From: Gymnopus androsaceus JB14
Taxonomy: Eukaryota > Basidiomycota > Agaricomycetes > Agaricales > Omphalotaceae
Assembly (NCBI GenBank): GCA_009733575.1
Contig: ML769597.1
Span: 56,160 to 120,159 of the forward strand
Direction: 5' to 3'
DNA length: 64,000 nucleotides
Below, one piece after another: positions 1 to 11,339 of this stretch; position 1 is the stretch's first letter; every line of letters begins with the position of its first letter. Both the position numbers and the translations under genes were made by a program. Under the pieces are notes generated by a model. It was not told the DNA's origin. It ran no database searches and was given only the letters and a program-made list of their open reading frames with translations.

Positions 1-302
1 GAGAAGTGTTATGGTTCAGGAATTTTTTCGCCGAATTAGGATTTCCCCAGTACTCTCCGACGACAATCTTTTGCGACAACCAAGGAGCAATCGCATGTAC
101 TCATGACCCTCACGCGCACAGCAAGATGAAGCACATTTCGATACGCGAGCACTTCATTCGCGACTGCATCTCGAAGAGACAAATCGACGTTATCTACATC
201 TCGAACAAGACAATTTTGCCGATATACTTACTAAACCTTTGCATAGAACGCTACATACACGATGGGCGACCATGCTCAGACTAGATGCTGGTCAAGGGGG
301 GG
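1..302 (+). pseudogene. Copia retrotransposon RNase H tail (fragment)
   Basis: The first 300 bases encode the C-terminal end of a Ty1/copia polyprotein: a CDNQGAIA motif, an RTKHI-like stretch (KMKHISIREHFIRD) and, after a one-base frameshift near position 208, NFADILTKPLHRTLHTRW. These are the usual end of the copia RNase H domain. The frame closes beside a polypurine tract (AAGGGGGGG, 294-302), as expected just before a 3' LTR. The frameshift and the window edge mean only a broken, partial copy is visible. The family is confident; whether a complete element lies upstream cannot be seen. Confidence 0.8.
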
Positions 303-680
303 TGTCAGCGGTAGTGACCGAGCATCACCTCGCAACTTAATTAGATTCCGGTTCCGGTACAATTACCTTCCTGGGACAGGAGCAAGCCCCTTAGTTTCCC
401 TTGCTCCGTACCAGAGCATACAATATATTCCTATTAGGCTCGACGTAGCGTTGACACCTGGCTTGCAAGATTTGGTCAATATGGCGGTGCCTTGCTATGT
501 GGTTGTAAACCTTCGCAGTTTAGGCAAGTGTCTGCAAACGTTTACCAACTCTTGAATAACATTCAAGTCTGGGCCAATCTGGCGCGAGAATCTAAACTCA
601 TGCCAACTGTTGCAAACCCAACTATCGAAAATTTTATGAATTCAATACTCGCAAATGTATTTTTGAGCTAGTTAAAGTCT
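303..680 (+). mobile_element. Putative 3' LTR of the copia element (end unresolved)
   Basis: The sequence starting TGTCAGCGGTAG follows the polypurine tract directly, the position and TG start expected of a copia 3' LTR. No second LTR copy lies in the window, so the right end and target-site duplication cannot be fixed; the given end is approximate. No coding potential is seen. Confidence 0.5.
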
Positions 681-683
681 TAA

Positions 684-786
684 AATGCACCAAAGCCCTC
701 TGCCTCTGGATCGGCTTCAATATCCCCATCATCAGCTGCTGCATCATCATCACTCGACTCAGAGCTTTCTTCTGAATCATCTGCAT
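684..786 (-). pseudogene. Acidic C-terminal tail of an unidentified ORF
   Basis: On the minus strand this reads as a Asp/Glu/Ser-rich tail (DADDSEESSESSDDDAAADD, then GDIEADPEAEGFGAF and a stop). Such tails occur at the ends of some transposase and nuclear proteins. It is cut at its upstream side by the TIR element at 784-1400, so it looks like the end of an older gene or transposon ORF. No family can be assigned. Confidence 0.3.
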
Positions 787-1400
787 CAGCAAAACCTGGG
801 TGTACTGGACAGTGCTGGATAGCGCTGTCCAGCACTCATAGCACTCATAGCACCCATAGCTAGGTCCCCATCTATCCAGAGCTATGGAATGCTATGGGCT
901 GCTATGAACCGCTATGGCTTGCTATAGATTTGACGGGAACGTCATCTGTAAGGGTAGGATTGAATTCAACACTAAATATACGGCCGCTTGAATTGTCCCT
1001 CTCAAGTCTCGAGCAAGACCAAAATAATTATAATAAAATCATTTATTGTTGCGTTCATGGTAGTAACTGGTAGTACATACTAAGTAGACTTACTTAAATT
1101 ACTACGATAATATTGTAATGAACTACTAGTAGTATAACTACAGTACTAGTATGTACTACCGATGCTTAATTAGAGGTGTCGAGCAAGATTGGGGAAGTTT
1201 CGACAATGCGCCGATTCTTATATAGCATTGGCGAGAGAATGACAGCTGTCAAAATGTTGACAGCTGGCTCGAGCACGCGGCAATCTCATAGGAGCTTATA
1301 GCAAGCCATAGCAAACCATAGCATTTCATAGTGCTATGGCTGCTATGGCATGCTATAGATTGCTATGGCCTCTATGGCCATTGCCCAGGTTTTGCTGATG
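784..1400. mobile_element. TIR element, CATCAGCAAAACCTGGGT family, CTATGG-rich
   Basis: The segment is bounded by inverted 18-mers: CATCAGCAAAACCTGGGT at 784-801 and its reverse complement with one mismatch at 1383-1400. Both subterminal zones are packed with GCTATGG/CCATAGC words (about 830-930 and 1290-1380), which are themselves inverted relative to each other. Related termini and words recur at 40.6 kb, 48.16 kb and 48.55-48.72 kb, so this is a repeat family. No transposase is encoded; it is a MITE-like non-autonomous element. A target-site duplication was not found. Confidence 0.7.
1009..1188. repeat. Small inverted-repeat insertion inside the TIR element
   Basis: A TCGAGCAAGA 10-mer occurs at 1009-1018 and again at 1179-1188. 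Between them is an AT-rich segment with a perfect 13-bp inverted repeat GGTAGTACATACT (1069-1081) / AGTATGTACTACC (1148-1160). The pattern fits a small nested insertion flanked by a duplicated target, but the segment's own ends are not convincing inverted repeats. Confidence 0.4.
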
Positions 1401-2123
1401 AATTTCACTGATCAAACGGAATTGAACATTTAGCAAACATTTATGCTGTAAACAGGTCCAAAACCTTTTTAGAATGGGATCCTACAGCCCCTATAAGCTA
1501 TCCATCTCCAAAAATACTGTTCAAGCTTGAGTTCTCTGAATTCTGTACCATCCAGAACACCGGAGAAGAGGGAAAGAAGGAAAATTTTATTACCCAGCAC
1601 GGTCCAAGATCTGAACACCGGAGGGTCCAAGACATATCTGATGCGGCACTTGGGAAAGTGTGATATTTATTTTTGAAGAAATTTTGATGCACATGCCAAG
1701 GTTTTCCGAATACCCTGTAAAGAATGAAAACATAAAAATATATTGCAAACTTGTTCAGTAATGGACCCTGAGTGGAATCCTTGAGTACACTATCCGAGTC
1801 TCCGTGCTCCTGTGCACATTTGAAAAGCTAAGTCAGTTCCTTGAAGTTGAATGGCGAAGACTCCGAAGAGATCGACCCTCAAGTACAAGTTAATGGTATG
1901 CAAAGGATGGTGCCGAACTTTGAATGTCAGCATGACAGCCTCCTTCAATGATAGTAGAGAAATTAACAACAGCAACTTGGTGGGCGCGTTGGTTGTCATC
2001 TATGGCATTGTTAAATCGGCTTTAGTCCTCTACAAAAATTGGTGACGCAGCTCGAAGTGCGTAATTTGTATGCCAGCCTATCGCATTTGCATCTGGCTAC
2101 ATACTTCTTCATCGATCCGTCGG
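1401..2123. other. Intergenic, no recognised gene
   Basis: Short open frames occur on both strands, but none resembles a known family or has a supported intron structure. The right part lies just downstream of the PQ-loop gene's stop codon and probably includes its 3' UTR. Confidence 0.5.
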
Positions 2124-3158
2124 TTACAGCTCTGCCAGGTGTACAGATGACGGTGATATTGAAGTGGGAGCGGTAGTATTACCTGAATACTCTTGTGTCT
2201 CAATAACAGCTTCTTGCCTCCTCCGCCGTCTTGCTCGAGGGTTCAGTATAATTGCGGCAAGCACAACAGCTGCATCAGTTACCTTTCGTAGCAGCTACAC
2301 ATCAAGCAGAGTAAAGTAATAAAGAAAGGTTACTCACGACAACTAGTGAATATGTAATTCCAGCGAGGACATTGAACGAACCAGGTCGGAAGATCAACGA
2401 CAAGTCTGAAAACAGACCTGGCATGAGGTTAGTAAAGTAGCGAAAGCGAAACATCGTATTTACCTCCAAGAAGGTCAATCAACATGAAAGGTATTGACAG
2501 ACCAATTACTTCTCTATGCTTGTATATCTGATAGTACTGGGGAAGCAACGCTCCTGTAATGAGTATAGTACTCATGATCCCAAAGAAGAATATTGCGGAT
2601 TCGGCGCTTTTACTGCCATGATTGTACGGAGAGCGCAACGCGAATACCATCCCCGCCTCGAATCCACCAAGAATACATCCGATAAAAATTGTAATCAAAA
2701 CGGTTTTGCGACGGGACCAATGTCTTGTGTAGTATTGACACTGGCAGAAGACAGTGAGCTTTTTGGTATTTGTTCTATTGACCAAGTAGTATCGCACCTG
2801 GGCCCAAGATACCAACGAAAGTGAGCCGAATATTTGCGGTTGCAATATAAGCGGAATGTTTAGGTTTTGGACCACGGCGTATGTCCCGAGAAAGGCTCCT
2901 GCAACAGCCCACGAGAAACTAGAAACGTTCTTTTAGCTAGACTAACACTAACGAGACTTGAAGGGTTACGGACATCATCCAATCGGAGAATCCAATAGTG
3001 CTCTTCTCCAGATAACTCTTGCGGATTTGGGGAAGCAACTGAATCATCCAGCATACAGTCCCTTTTGAAACTCCAGGTGTAAGAGTATTTAATCAACCAC
3101 TAATCTCCAACTTACCTAGAGTGCCAAAAACATTCTCCGCAACAGTATTGAGAGGCAT
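2124..3158 (-). CDS. PQ-loop repeat multi-pass membrane protein
   Basis: Translation in pieces gives a small multi-spanning membrane protein with two PQ-loop motifs: LLPQIRKSYLEKSTIGFSDW in exon 2 and LLPQYYQIYKHREVIGLS in exon 3. The PQ-loop family (cystinosin, Ypq/Stm1-like proteins) includes vacuolar/lysosomal cationic amino-acid and cystine exporters; the substrate here is inferred only at family level. The start is ATG at 3158 (MPLNTVAENVFGTL, donor GTAAGT directly after). Further introns follow DWM (donor GTCCGT), LLGG (GTAAAT) and YSLVV (GTGAGT); the last exon runs through an Arg-rich NPRARRRR stretch to the TAA at 2124. All junctions restore one frame, so the gene looks intact. It diverges from GMP synthase with 312 bp between the start codons. 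Confidence 0.85.
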
Positions 3159-3470
3159 TATTCGAGGGGTGTGAGCTGGGGAGGATTATATATGGAAAAA
3201 TACCGGTGCCGGGTAAGCAGCATGGTCTATCTAGGCGGTTCCGAAACCGATGTATGACAAATTTAAACCACTCGAAGTGGAGTGATAATAATAATTGTTG
3301 TTCGGAGAATGAGCACCGAGCGTTTAGTTGCTTCTTTTAAGCGCTGACTTGCATGACACATGACTCACATTTGCGCCGTTGCGGCAATTCAAATTTTAAT
3401 TTACTTTTTTTATCTGAGTCTGAACGTTCTGAACCACGACAGTCCATCTAGTAACCAAGACGCTTAAAGA
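3159..3470. promoter_or_regulatory. Shared divergent promoter region
   Basis: The 312 bp between the start codons of the PQ-loop gene (-) and GMP synthase (+) must hold both promoters and both 5' UTRs. It is AT-rich, with a TATATATGG-like stretch near 3187-3195 on the PQ-loop side. No defined binding site could be identified. Confidence 0.5.
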
Positions 3471-5614
3471 ATGGCGGAAATCCATGACCAATTCGACACT
3501 ATTCTCATCCTCGATTTTGGATCTCAGGTCAGCAGCCATTCCTGCGCGCAGTTCGAGGCTGATTCTCAACTCTAGTACAGTCATTTGATAACACGTAGAT
3601 GTCGTGAACACAATGTATATGCAGAACTATTGCCATGTACAGCAAAGGTTGCGGATCTGCATTTCAAACCAAAAGGTATCTCAACTTGGATTAATCGCTA
3701 TCGAGGTCTAAAGGAAGATCTTCAGGGATCATTCTCTCTGGTTCACCGTATTCTGTTTACGATAAGGACTCTCCTCATGTCGATCCAGCTGTGTTCGATC
3801 TTGGAGTTCCTGTCCTTGGTATTTGTTATGGTCTTCAGGTACGTGCTTGTTTCTCTGTGGCGTTGAACCTACTTCGTCTCACTACTTATTGTAGGAGATG
3901 GCCTGGGTGATGAAGGGCAAAGTAGAAAAATGTGATCACCGGGAATACGGTTTTGCCCAGCTACAAATCAGCAAAATTCACGAGGGAGACTCTCCGGTAG
4001 ACGCATTATTCCAGGGACTGGGTGAAGAGATGCAGGTAAGCCAATTCACGTCTCTGTTATACTCGATAGTTTATGTCCCTAGGTCTGGATGTCGCACGGA
4101 GATCAACTATCAGAAATGCCTCCACATTTCCATATCATTGCCCACACTAAAAGCGCACCGTTCGCCGCTGTGGCTCACGACTCCAAACCATTCTATGGTA
4201 TCCAATTCCATCCCGAAGTGACACATTCTCCTCGGGGCAAGGAAGTCATTGGTCGATTCATCGTCAATATCTGTGGTTGCAAAGCAACATGGACTATGGT
4301 ACGTTCCGGTTATTCTCTTCCGCGATGTTATTAACATCTCTGTAGGAAGAATTCATCGGAAAAGAGATTGCTCGGATACGCGAGATCTGTGGTCCCAAGG
4401 GACGTGTAATTGGAGCAGTCAGTGGTGGTGTTGACAGCACAGTCGCAGCCAAACTCATGCACGAGGCCATCGGCGACAGGTAACATTTCTTGGTATCCTA
4501 CAACAGCTACACTCCCTGACGTGATAACTGCTTCAGGTTCCACGCAATCATGGTAGACAATGGCGTCCTTCGCTTAAACGAAGCTGAACAAGTAAACGAA
4601 ATGCTGAACAAAAATCTCGGTGTCAATCTCACCGTCGTAGACGCGTCAGATCTATTTTTGTCGCGGCTCGAAGATGTCGAGGACCCCGAACAAAAGCGTA
4701 AAATCATCGGGAACACGTTCATTAACGTGTTCGAGGAGGAAGCTGCTAAAATCGAAGCGGCGGCTAGCGAAGAGGAGAAACAAGGCGCTGAGGCCAAGGG
4801 ACGGGTCGAGTGGTTATTGCAAGGTACATTATACCCGGACGTTATCGAGAGTATTAGCTTCAAGGGACCCAGTGCGACCATCAAGACTCATCATAATGTC
4901 GGCGGGTTGCTCAAAGACATGAAGCTCAAGTTAATCGAGCCTCTTCGAGAGCTCTTCAAAGGTGTGTATCGTCAATTTGTTTGAATTTGGCTCCATGCTG
5001 AGGCCAGCTACGTTTAGACGAGGTGCGCGCTCTTGGTCGTCTCCTCTCAATACCCGCCCCTCTGGTCCAACGTCATCCCTTCCCTGGACCTGGACTGGCT
5101 ATCCGTATCCTTGGCCCAGTTACCCGAGAACAAGTCCGGATATTACAGCTCGCCGATAGTATCTACATCGAGGAGATCCGTAATGCTCAATTGTACGACA
5201 AAATCTCCCAAGCGTTCGCTGTTCTCCTTCCAGTTCGTGCAGTCGGTGTTATGGGTGACGCTAGGACGTACGAGCAGGTTGGTCATGCTTTATTCATTGA
5301 GTAGGCTATATCATCTCACTCATCTCGACGTCTAGGTCATTGCCCTACGAGCTGTACAGTCGGAGGATTTCATGACGGCTGATTGGTGCGTTTGGCGTTT
5401 ATGAATTCGTTATGCTTTTGGGCTCATTCTTTCGTAGGTATGTCTTCCCGGCAGAAGTGCTGCGTCGCATCTCTTCTAGAATTACCAACGAAGTCAACGG
5501 TATAAACCGAGTTACATATGATATCTCGTCTAAACCTCCTGCCGTACGTTTGTATCCTCTGACTCAAAAAAGGATGAACTCTGATTGGTATTGCAGACTG
5601 TCGAGTGGTTATGA
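3471..5614 (+). CDS. GUA1: GMP synthase (glutamine-hydrolysing)
   Basis: Cytosolic enzyme of purine synthesis: converts XMP to GMP using ATP and glutamine. The gene has about eleven exons split by 45-60 bp introns, all with GT-AG ends. Exon order gives [19 protein letters not shown], the amidotransferase nucleophile GICYGLQ, the His-Glu pair in QFHPEV, the ATP-pyrophosphatase P-loop SGGVDST, then [46 protein letters not shown] and the C-terminal dimerisation part ending [16 protein letters not shown]. The start ATG at 3471 gives the normal fungal N-terminus, and the TGA at 5612-5614 follows the invariant Glu-Trp end. No inactivating change was seen. Part of this gene is duplicated as a pseudogene at 9.4 kb. 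Confidence 0.95.
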
Positions 5615-6966
5615 TTTATATCTGAAGAGAAGAAAGATCGATATAGGCATGTATAGTAGCGTAGGTACAGATGTCGTTGGATATCTTATTACAATGTTTT
5701 TCATCCTTTCGATAATGCCTTCCGACAAGTCCAAATCTGTCTGACCGAACGTAAGTAAGTACTGCTCTCCGCTCTAGAATATCATATCAAGATTATTCCT
5801 CTAGAACTTCGATTTGAGATTTTTTCAAACCCTGCCATTCCCCATTGGTCCTTACTTCCATCATCTCACGAGCGCTAAGATTCAAAACGACGAAACTCGC
5901 TCGAGCAGGGCTATCTATATCGCTGAAATTGTTAAAACATCACAGTGAGTACCCTCCACTCTACCGGAGGCATTTTTGCCAGGGCTACAGTCAAGATTGG
6001 TGAACCCAAGGATTGTGCGTTGTATCTACTAGATCGTAGAAGGAACGACTCTCCGTGTACCAATATATATGCCATTGTCATTTTCACCACTTGTATAAGT
6101 CCCAGAGGAGGCGAACTCTACAGCTGGGCTAAGATTTTGACGCTGTCATGGGGTGCCATTCTCCAAAGGTCATCCGAGTTTTGTTGACGAATCCAATCCT
6201 ATCCTACTATTGGATCCTCGTAAACTTCGGAAATAAGTTCTCAAGGTTACTGTCTCCTCGAATTCTAGGTTGGGGAACGTTTTTTGTTGGATTTGTCTTG
6301 CTGGCATCGTTTTCAACGATGAGCTCGATGATTTTCCAAAAATTTCACCTCGGTATAAATGGCCCGCTGGCCCGCTTGACTCCGATTTCTGTGCTCGGAA
6401 GAGCCGAGTCACAAGGGTGCATGGTCGATAATCAGGTTCCAGCTTTTCTTCTTTAGACTAAATGGCCTCCTGGCCCATGCTCGGAAGAGCCAAATCAAAC
6501 ATTGGCCGATGGTTATGAGTTCTGGAACCAGTCGTCGAGTTTACACTACTTTCATATATATGGTGTGCGGCGGCAAGTCTCAAGTGCATACTATAGTTAT
6601 GGCACTTGAACTACAATACTTGAACACATTTGAGCTTGGCTCGTTGCTGTGGTGGGCATCGAGACTTTTAATACTAATGATACTTACAATCCCAGGTATA
6701 TAGTATGTATGTAGAGCTTATGTATGTTTCAAGTAGTTTGGCACCTGTGGTGGGACAACGATCTACAGCAGCGTCTCCATATTGAGGCAGCTGTGAGCTC
6801 GTCGTTGTTTTGCTCCAGGTGTCCCGGAGACGAAAGTGCTAATGCCGCACTGGGATAATCTCCGGACGATCCGGCGTTCAGCACTTGGACCAGGCCGTGT
6901 AATAAAACCTTCCTTCCTTCCCCAAGTCGGTAAACTCGTGTAGATGTTCTTCCCCTCTTGTCCTCC
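5615..6966. other. Intergenic with possible gene debris
   Basis: No complete gene is recognised. A few stretches look like former exons, for example [17 protein letters not shown] near 5705-5755 and a stretch encoding SRAIYIAEIVKTSQ before a GTGAGT donor near 5945. A short [12 protein letters not shown] stretch recurs after the GMP synthase pseudogene (about 10260-10300), so this belongs to the duplicated block. Near 6360-6510 there are imperfect repeats of AATGGCC-CTGGCCC and GCTCGGAAGAGCC. Confidence 0.4.
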
Positions 6967-7097
6967 TTTTTCAAGACCGTCAAGATGGAAAGGATTCTGA
7001 AACCGGATAGGGCTTGTCATAGTTTGGATATACAAGCTCTAAAGGCCAGTCGCTAATGGCCCACTCATGCCATGGATTAATAGGTGCTTTAGATCTG
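6967..7097. repeat. Segmental duplication block, copy 1
   Basis: This 130-bp stretch, from TTTTCAAGACCGTCAAGATGG to GGTGCTTTAG, matches 10318-10450 at roughly 80 percent by eye. It lies between GMP synthase and RING sequences in both places, so it is part of the same old duplication. Confidence 0.7.
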
Positions 7098-7224
7098 TCT
7101 GAAAATGTATGCTTCCTTGTAACTGAGTTGTTACTTGTACCCAAGGCACTGAGTGCTTTGGTTCTGACCGCCAAATTGGAAGGTAGCTTGGAGCTGTGTC
7201 TGCTTCACTCATCCACGCTGCTTT

Positions 7225-8386
7225 AGACCCGCTGGCAGACCAGAATACATATAGTATTAGCCATAGTGAAACAGATGTCTTGGGAGCACTGGGTACGATA
7301 CAAGCCGATGAGAAAAATGCAGTGGTATAAAAATGGGGTGGAAAGCCGACCAACGTTATTACTGTTGGCGAAGGCTTCGAGAAAAACCCAATAGCTCTTT
7401 TTTTTTTTTTCAAATGAGAACAAAATTAGACGCCGTAAGCCAAGCTAGCCAAGATACGTGCAAAACCGGCTGGCTCCGCTACTAAAGAGTCGCATCTAAG
7501 TGACTGGCTTTCCTATTCGAAGATCATGACTGCGCTGAAACCTTCAGTTTCTTCGCGAGATTCGCCTGCTTGATTTTCAGCATCAGAGACATATAATAGG
7601 CAAACGAACCCGCACCTGCTTATCCGCGTTTTTCTTCATATCTTTTTCTTTACCAGCCGCCGCTTATTGATCATGTTTCTCCGTAGTTTTTCGCTCTCCT
7701 TGGTCTCTGCCTCGAGCAGTTTGGTGAGCCGAGCATTTTTGCGAGCGATCGTCTGCTTCGAGCGTTCGGCTTTTTTGAGCTCTTTCTTGAGCTTCGTCAC
7801 TTCGGATGCTGATGATTCGACTTGTAGTATCTTCGGGCGCCACGCTTTAACCTTCTTCTTAAGCGCACGTTTCTTATCCTGCAACAGCTGCATACGAAAG
7901 AACATAGGTACCAATCGCTCTTCCATGTTCTCCGCCACTTTGAGCAGGTTATTCTAGAGGAAAAATGAACGTGGAGTGCTATGGATTCAGTTGAATAAGA
8001 ACACACCGCAGTATTTGCATCAACCTCGAGCTTCTCAACGATTCTTCTAATTCCTTCTGGGACCTCCTTTGCCGACGATGGACTGGAATCAAGACGGAGA
8101 TGATTCATCGAATTGGCCAGGTATTGAACGCGGGTTTCAGTATCTTCTGGAGCGGAAACAAATATTCTATGAAGCTGGCCCTTCATCCTCGGTTTCCTGC
8201 AAGACGGGCATTGTCGGCTGGTCTTCAGCGACTGAGTGCACGTTTCGCAGAACCCATGCCCTGGTATAATTGGATTTCAGCTTGAAGCTTCAATGATCAA
8301 TTTGGAAGTAACTTACCGCAGGGAGAAAAGAGGAAGCTCTCTAGAGGGAGAGTTTCACAGCATATATCACACCGAACATCGACCAT
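7225..8386 (-). pseudogene. RING-finger/coiled-coil protein, decayed copy
   Basis: This is a paralogue of the intact gene at 12.1-13.3 kb and shares its intron positions. The RING part is readable: MVDVRCDICCETLPLESFLF, then CGHGFCETCTQSLKTS and RQCPSCRKP, followed by the linker (GQLHRIFVSAPEDT) and coiled coil. The coiled coil stops early at LVKKKI because a stretch present in the other copy is deleted; the following exons also carry stops and a deletion. Many Glu/Arg positions of the intact copy are Lys here. A truncated RING-only protein could still be made, so loss of function is inferred. Confidence 0.75.
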
Positions 8387-8404
8387 TGTGGCATTGATGA
8401 TGGG

Positions 8405-9420
8405 ATTCGAGGAAGCCCCAAGACCTCCGATCCCGTGAGACGGGATTCCCGTCCCGCCGAATTTTGGACTTTTGGAGGCTGAAGTCCAACGCCAAACGCC
8501 GAATTTTGAGCCTAATTCAGCACCTATCTCCGATGCCAGATACCCACTTGGCGCCAAAAAAGGCCATTCTTGATAGATGTCTGGTGCCTTTGCGCCGAAA
8601 AATCTGTAATATCATACATAATCTCAGTCTATGCGAATAATCCGTCGGAGGTTTTGTCGGGTTTCAACCGCGGTTTACAGCAACAAACAAAAACCTCCGT
8701 TAGTTAGCAGTAGGGCGGGTTACTCTGAGTCAGTGTCAAAGCGTAAAATTTCAGTGGTGGTTTTTCATATAGACATTTCGCATGAGCTCCGTCAAGTAAG
8801 ACACCACATAGAGGTCGAAGGAAGCATAGTTTTAATTCCATCTCTATTAGTATGTCGACTATTTTGATTTCGCTGCTGCCGATTTACCAAGGTACCAGGG
8901 CACTTTCATATGAACCGTGTCTTACATCATCCCCAAAATACTTTGAAATACTTGTATGTTCACCGTTAACAATGATTTATGTGCGTATGACTACACTGGG
9001 TCGAGGCCAAATCGTCGCTGGTGGGAAAGGAGCGTCCAAGCCATTGTATATCGTAGTAAATCATGCAATTCGGAGATCTCACGCGTCATTTAGATGGCTG
9101 TCCTAAAGCAAGAGCGCTGTAAACTTAGTTGCAGGAACCGAGTCGGACTACAAACTTACTTCCTTCCATACTCTAAACGTCATTGTAGGCTTCCCTGAAC
9201 TAAGTCGTAGCCTTGAATGCTGTCGTTCTGACCGCCAAATTGCGCTAGGGATCCTACAAAACTAAATTAGAGAAAAGAAACGATCTTGAACCATAATTCC
9301 TTCTAGAAAATTATTGAAAGCCATACGAGTCGTACGACGGTCTCCTCTAAAGCCCTTTTGGTTTAGACTGATGTTAACAATGAGAAACACAAATATATCA
9401 CGGCAACATATAGCAGTCTG
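8405..9420. other. Intergenic between the duplicated blocks
   Basis: No gene is recognised. The RING duplication ends near 8400 and the GMP synthase pseudogene begins near 9420. A short stretch near 9340-9424 resembles 11935-12005, so the mosaic of the duplication extends a little into it. There is a GGGATTCCCGTCCCG-containing inverted segment near 8430-8460. Confidence 0.4.
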
Positions 9421-10205
9421 TGCTAGCGAAGAGAAGAAACAAGGCGCTGAGGCCAAGGGATGGGTCGACTGGTTGTTGCAAGATACATTATACCTCGAAA
9501 GTATTAGCTTCAAGGGACCCAGTGCGACCGTCAAGACTCACCATAATGTCGGCGGGCTGCTCAAAGATATGAAGCTCAAGTTAATCGAGCCTCTTCGAGA
9601 GCCATTTAAAGGTATGTATCATCAATTTGTTTGAATTTGGCTCCATGCTGAGGCCAGCTACGTTTAGACGAGGTGCGCGCTCTTGGTCGTCTTCTCTCAA
9701 TAACCGCTCCTCTGGTCCAACGCCATCCTTTCCCTGGACCTGGACTTGCTATCCGTATCCTTGGCCCAGTTACCCGAGAACAAGTCCGGATATTACAGCT
9801 CGCCGATAGTATCAACATCGAGGAGATCCGTGAAGCTGAATTGTAAAACAAAATTTCCCAAGCGTTCGCTGTTCTCCTTCCAGTTCGTGCAGTCGGTGTC
9901 ATGGGTGACGCTAGGATGCACGAGCAGGTCGGTCATGCTTTATTCAGAGAGTAGGCTGTATCTTCTCACTCATCCCGACGTCTAGGTCATTGCCCTACGA
10001 GCTGTGTGGTCGGAGGATTTCATGACGGCTGACTGGTACATTTAGCGTTTATGAATTCGTTATGCTTTCCGAGGGCTCATTCTTTCGTAGGTATATCTTC
10101 CCGGCAGAAGTGCTGCGTCGCATCTCTTCTAGAATTACCAACGAAGTCAACGGTATAAACCGAGTTACACATGATATCTCGTCTAAATCTCCTGCTGTGC
10201 GTTTG
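9421..10205 (+). pseudogene. GMP synthase 3' fragment (pseudogene)
   Basis: Starting at the [12 protein letters not shown] codons, this copies the second half of GMP synthase exon 7 through exon 10, introns included, so it arose by DNA duplication and not by retroposition. It lacks the PDVI codons found in the intact gene, has a TAA in the exon after EAEL (near 9847), and carries scattered substitutions. The amidotransferase and P-loop parts are absent. It ends near 10205, where similarity to the intact gene is lost. Confidence 0.9.
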
Positions 10206-10317
10206 GATGACCTCTGATAGTCATGTATAATAACTGAGGAACAGATTTCCGTTGTATAGAATACCTTCATCCTTTCGACAATGCATTTCACCGCCCTCCA
10301 ACAAGTATGTACAATCC

Positions 10318-10450
10318 CTTTTACAAGACCATTAAGATGGAAAGGATCCCGACAGTGGATAGGGCTTGGCCCCGTTTGGATACACAAGGTCCAGAGGCCA
10401 GTCGCTAATCCCCCACTCATGCCATGGAGCAACGGGTGCTTTAGCTCTGG
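10318..10450. repeat. Segmental duplication block, copy 2
   Basis: Counterpart of 6967-7097, sharing CAGTCGCTAAT and CCACTCATGCCATGGA words in the same order. In this copy it follows the GMP synthase pseudogene. Confidence 0.7.
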
Positions 10451-10491
10451 TTAACCCTTCCTTCTCTGTAAGAAGTGGCACCAGTTAGGTT

Positions 10492-11261
10492 TCATTTTAT
10501 TTTAGGCAGAATGTAACTCGTCATAAACTCACCTTGATCTTCAGGCGAGTAGCACTTGGTTATTATAAGCCCGAGGTCATTGTTATGTTCGACAAACTTG
10601 GGCGGAATAAACGTTGTATATGTATCTTTATCATAAGGCTCATGAAGAAAGATGAGAGTTGATTCGGGGTCAAAACCTCCTTTTTGTTTTTTGATATAAT
10701 CCACTAGCCCGCTCTTGGCCGGAGCATACAGCTGTGCAAGGTATCCATTAGCCTTGACGATGAAGGGAGAATGCTTAGTATGCTACCTTTTTCACCACTT
10801 CACGTTTGAAAAAGTTGCTGCTAGGCAAGGAGGTTACGGGGCACTAACAATGCGTGTCGATAATGTCACTGAGAGCATAACTACGAACGAAACTTACAAT
10901 CCAGTGGCCATTGCTAAAGGATGCAGGCCGAGCAAAAAGTTCTCGATACGAGGGAGATATTCCGACCCGTACGGGTTTAAAGACTACGTGCCCGTAAGCT
11001 TGATCTGTAACTGTTTTCGCTGCTTCCAGTCGCTTAGCAGCTTTCTAATATCGGTGGCCAACATTAGATTAATCATTAGATCAGAGAGAGAAAACACACC
11101 TCATTGGCCGCATAAACATACCCTACGACATTTTTACCCGCGTCACGAGTAGAAAGCGACAGACTGGATTCTGTCTTTTGGAGATTGACAGGGGAGGCAT
11201 CGACGAATACTAGCCGAATCAGAAGAAAGGTGGAAATGAGTAGATTTGGAGGAAGAATCAT
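10492..11261 (-). CDS. Secreted protein of unknown function
   Basis: Four exons join in one frame. The N-terminus MILPPNLLISTFLLIRLVFV followed by DASPVN is a good signal peptide with likely cleavage after VDA. The mature part reads KNVVGYVYAANE, then KRLEAAKTVTDQAYGHVVFK, PSYRELFARPASFSNGHWI, CPVTSLPSSNFFKREVVKK and a last exon with GYLAQLYAPAKSGLVDYIKK and IPPKFVEHNNDLGLI, ending at the TGA at 10492. Introns are short with GTGTGT, GTAAGT and GTAGCA donors. I do not recognise the family. An upstream in-frame Met (11330) exists, but the Met at 11261 gives the cleaner signal peptide. It lies between the two parts of the duplicated block and has no counterpart in the first block. Confidence 0.6.
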
Positions 11262-11339
11262 AGTTAGCAGAGTCCAGCTCCGAATTGAAGGATGTGAAAT
11301 GAGGGGGCGCACCAGGCGACGTGAAAGCAAGAGACCAAC

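Noticed and set aside
9421..10205. A second functional GMP synthase
   Set aside because: Only the 3' third is present, with a stop and a four-codon deletion.
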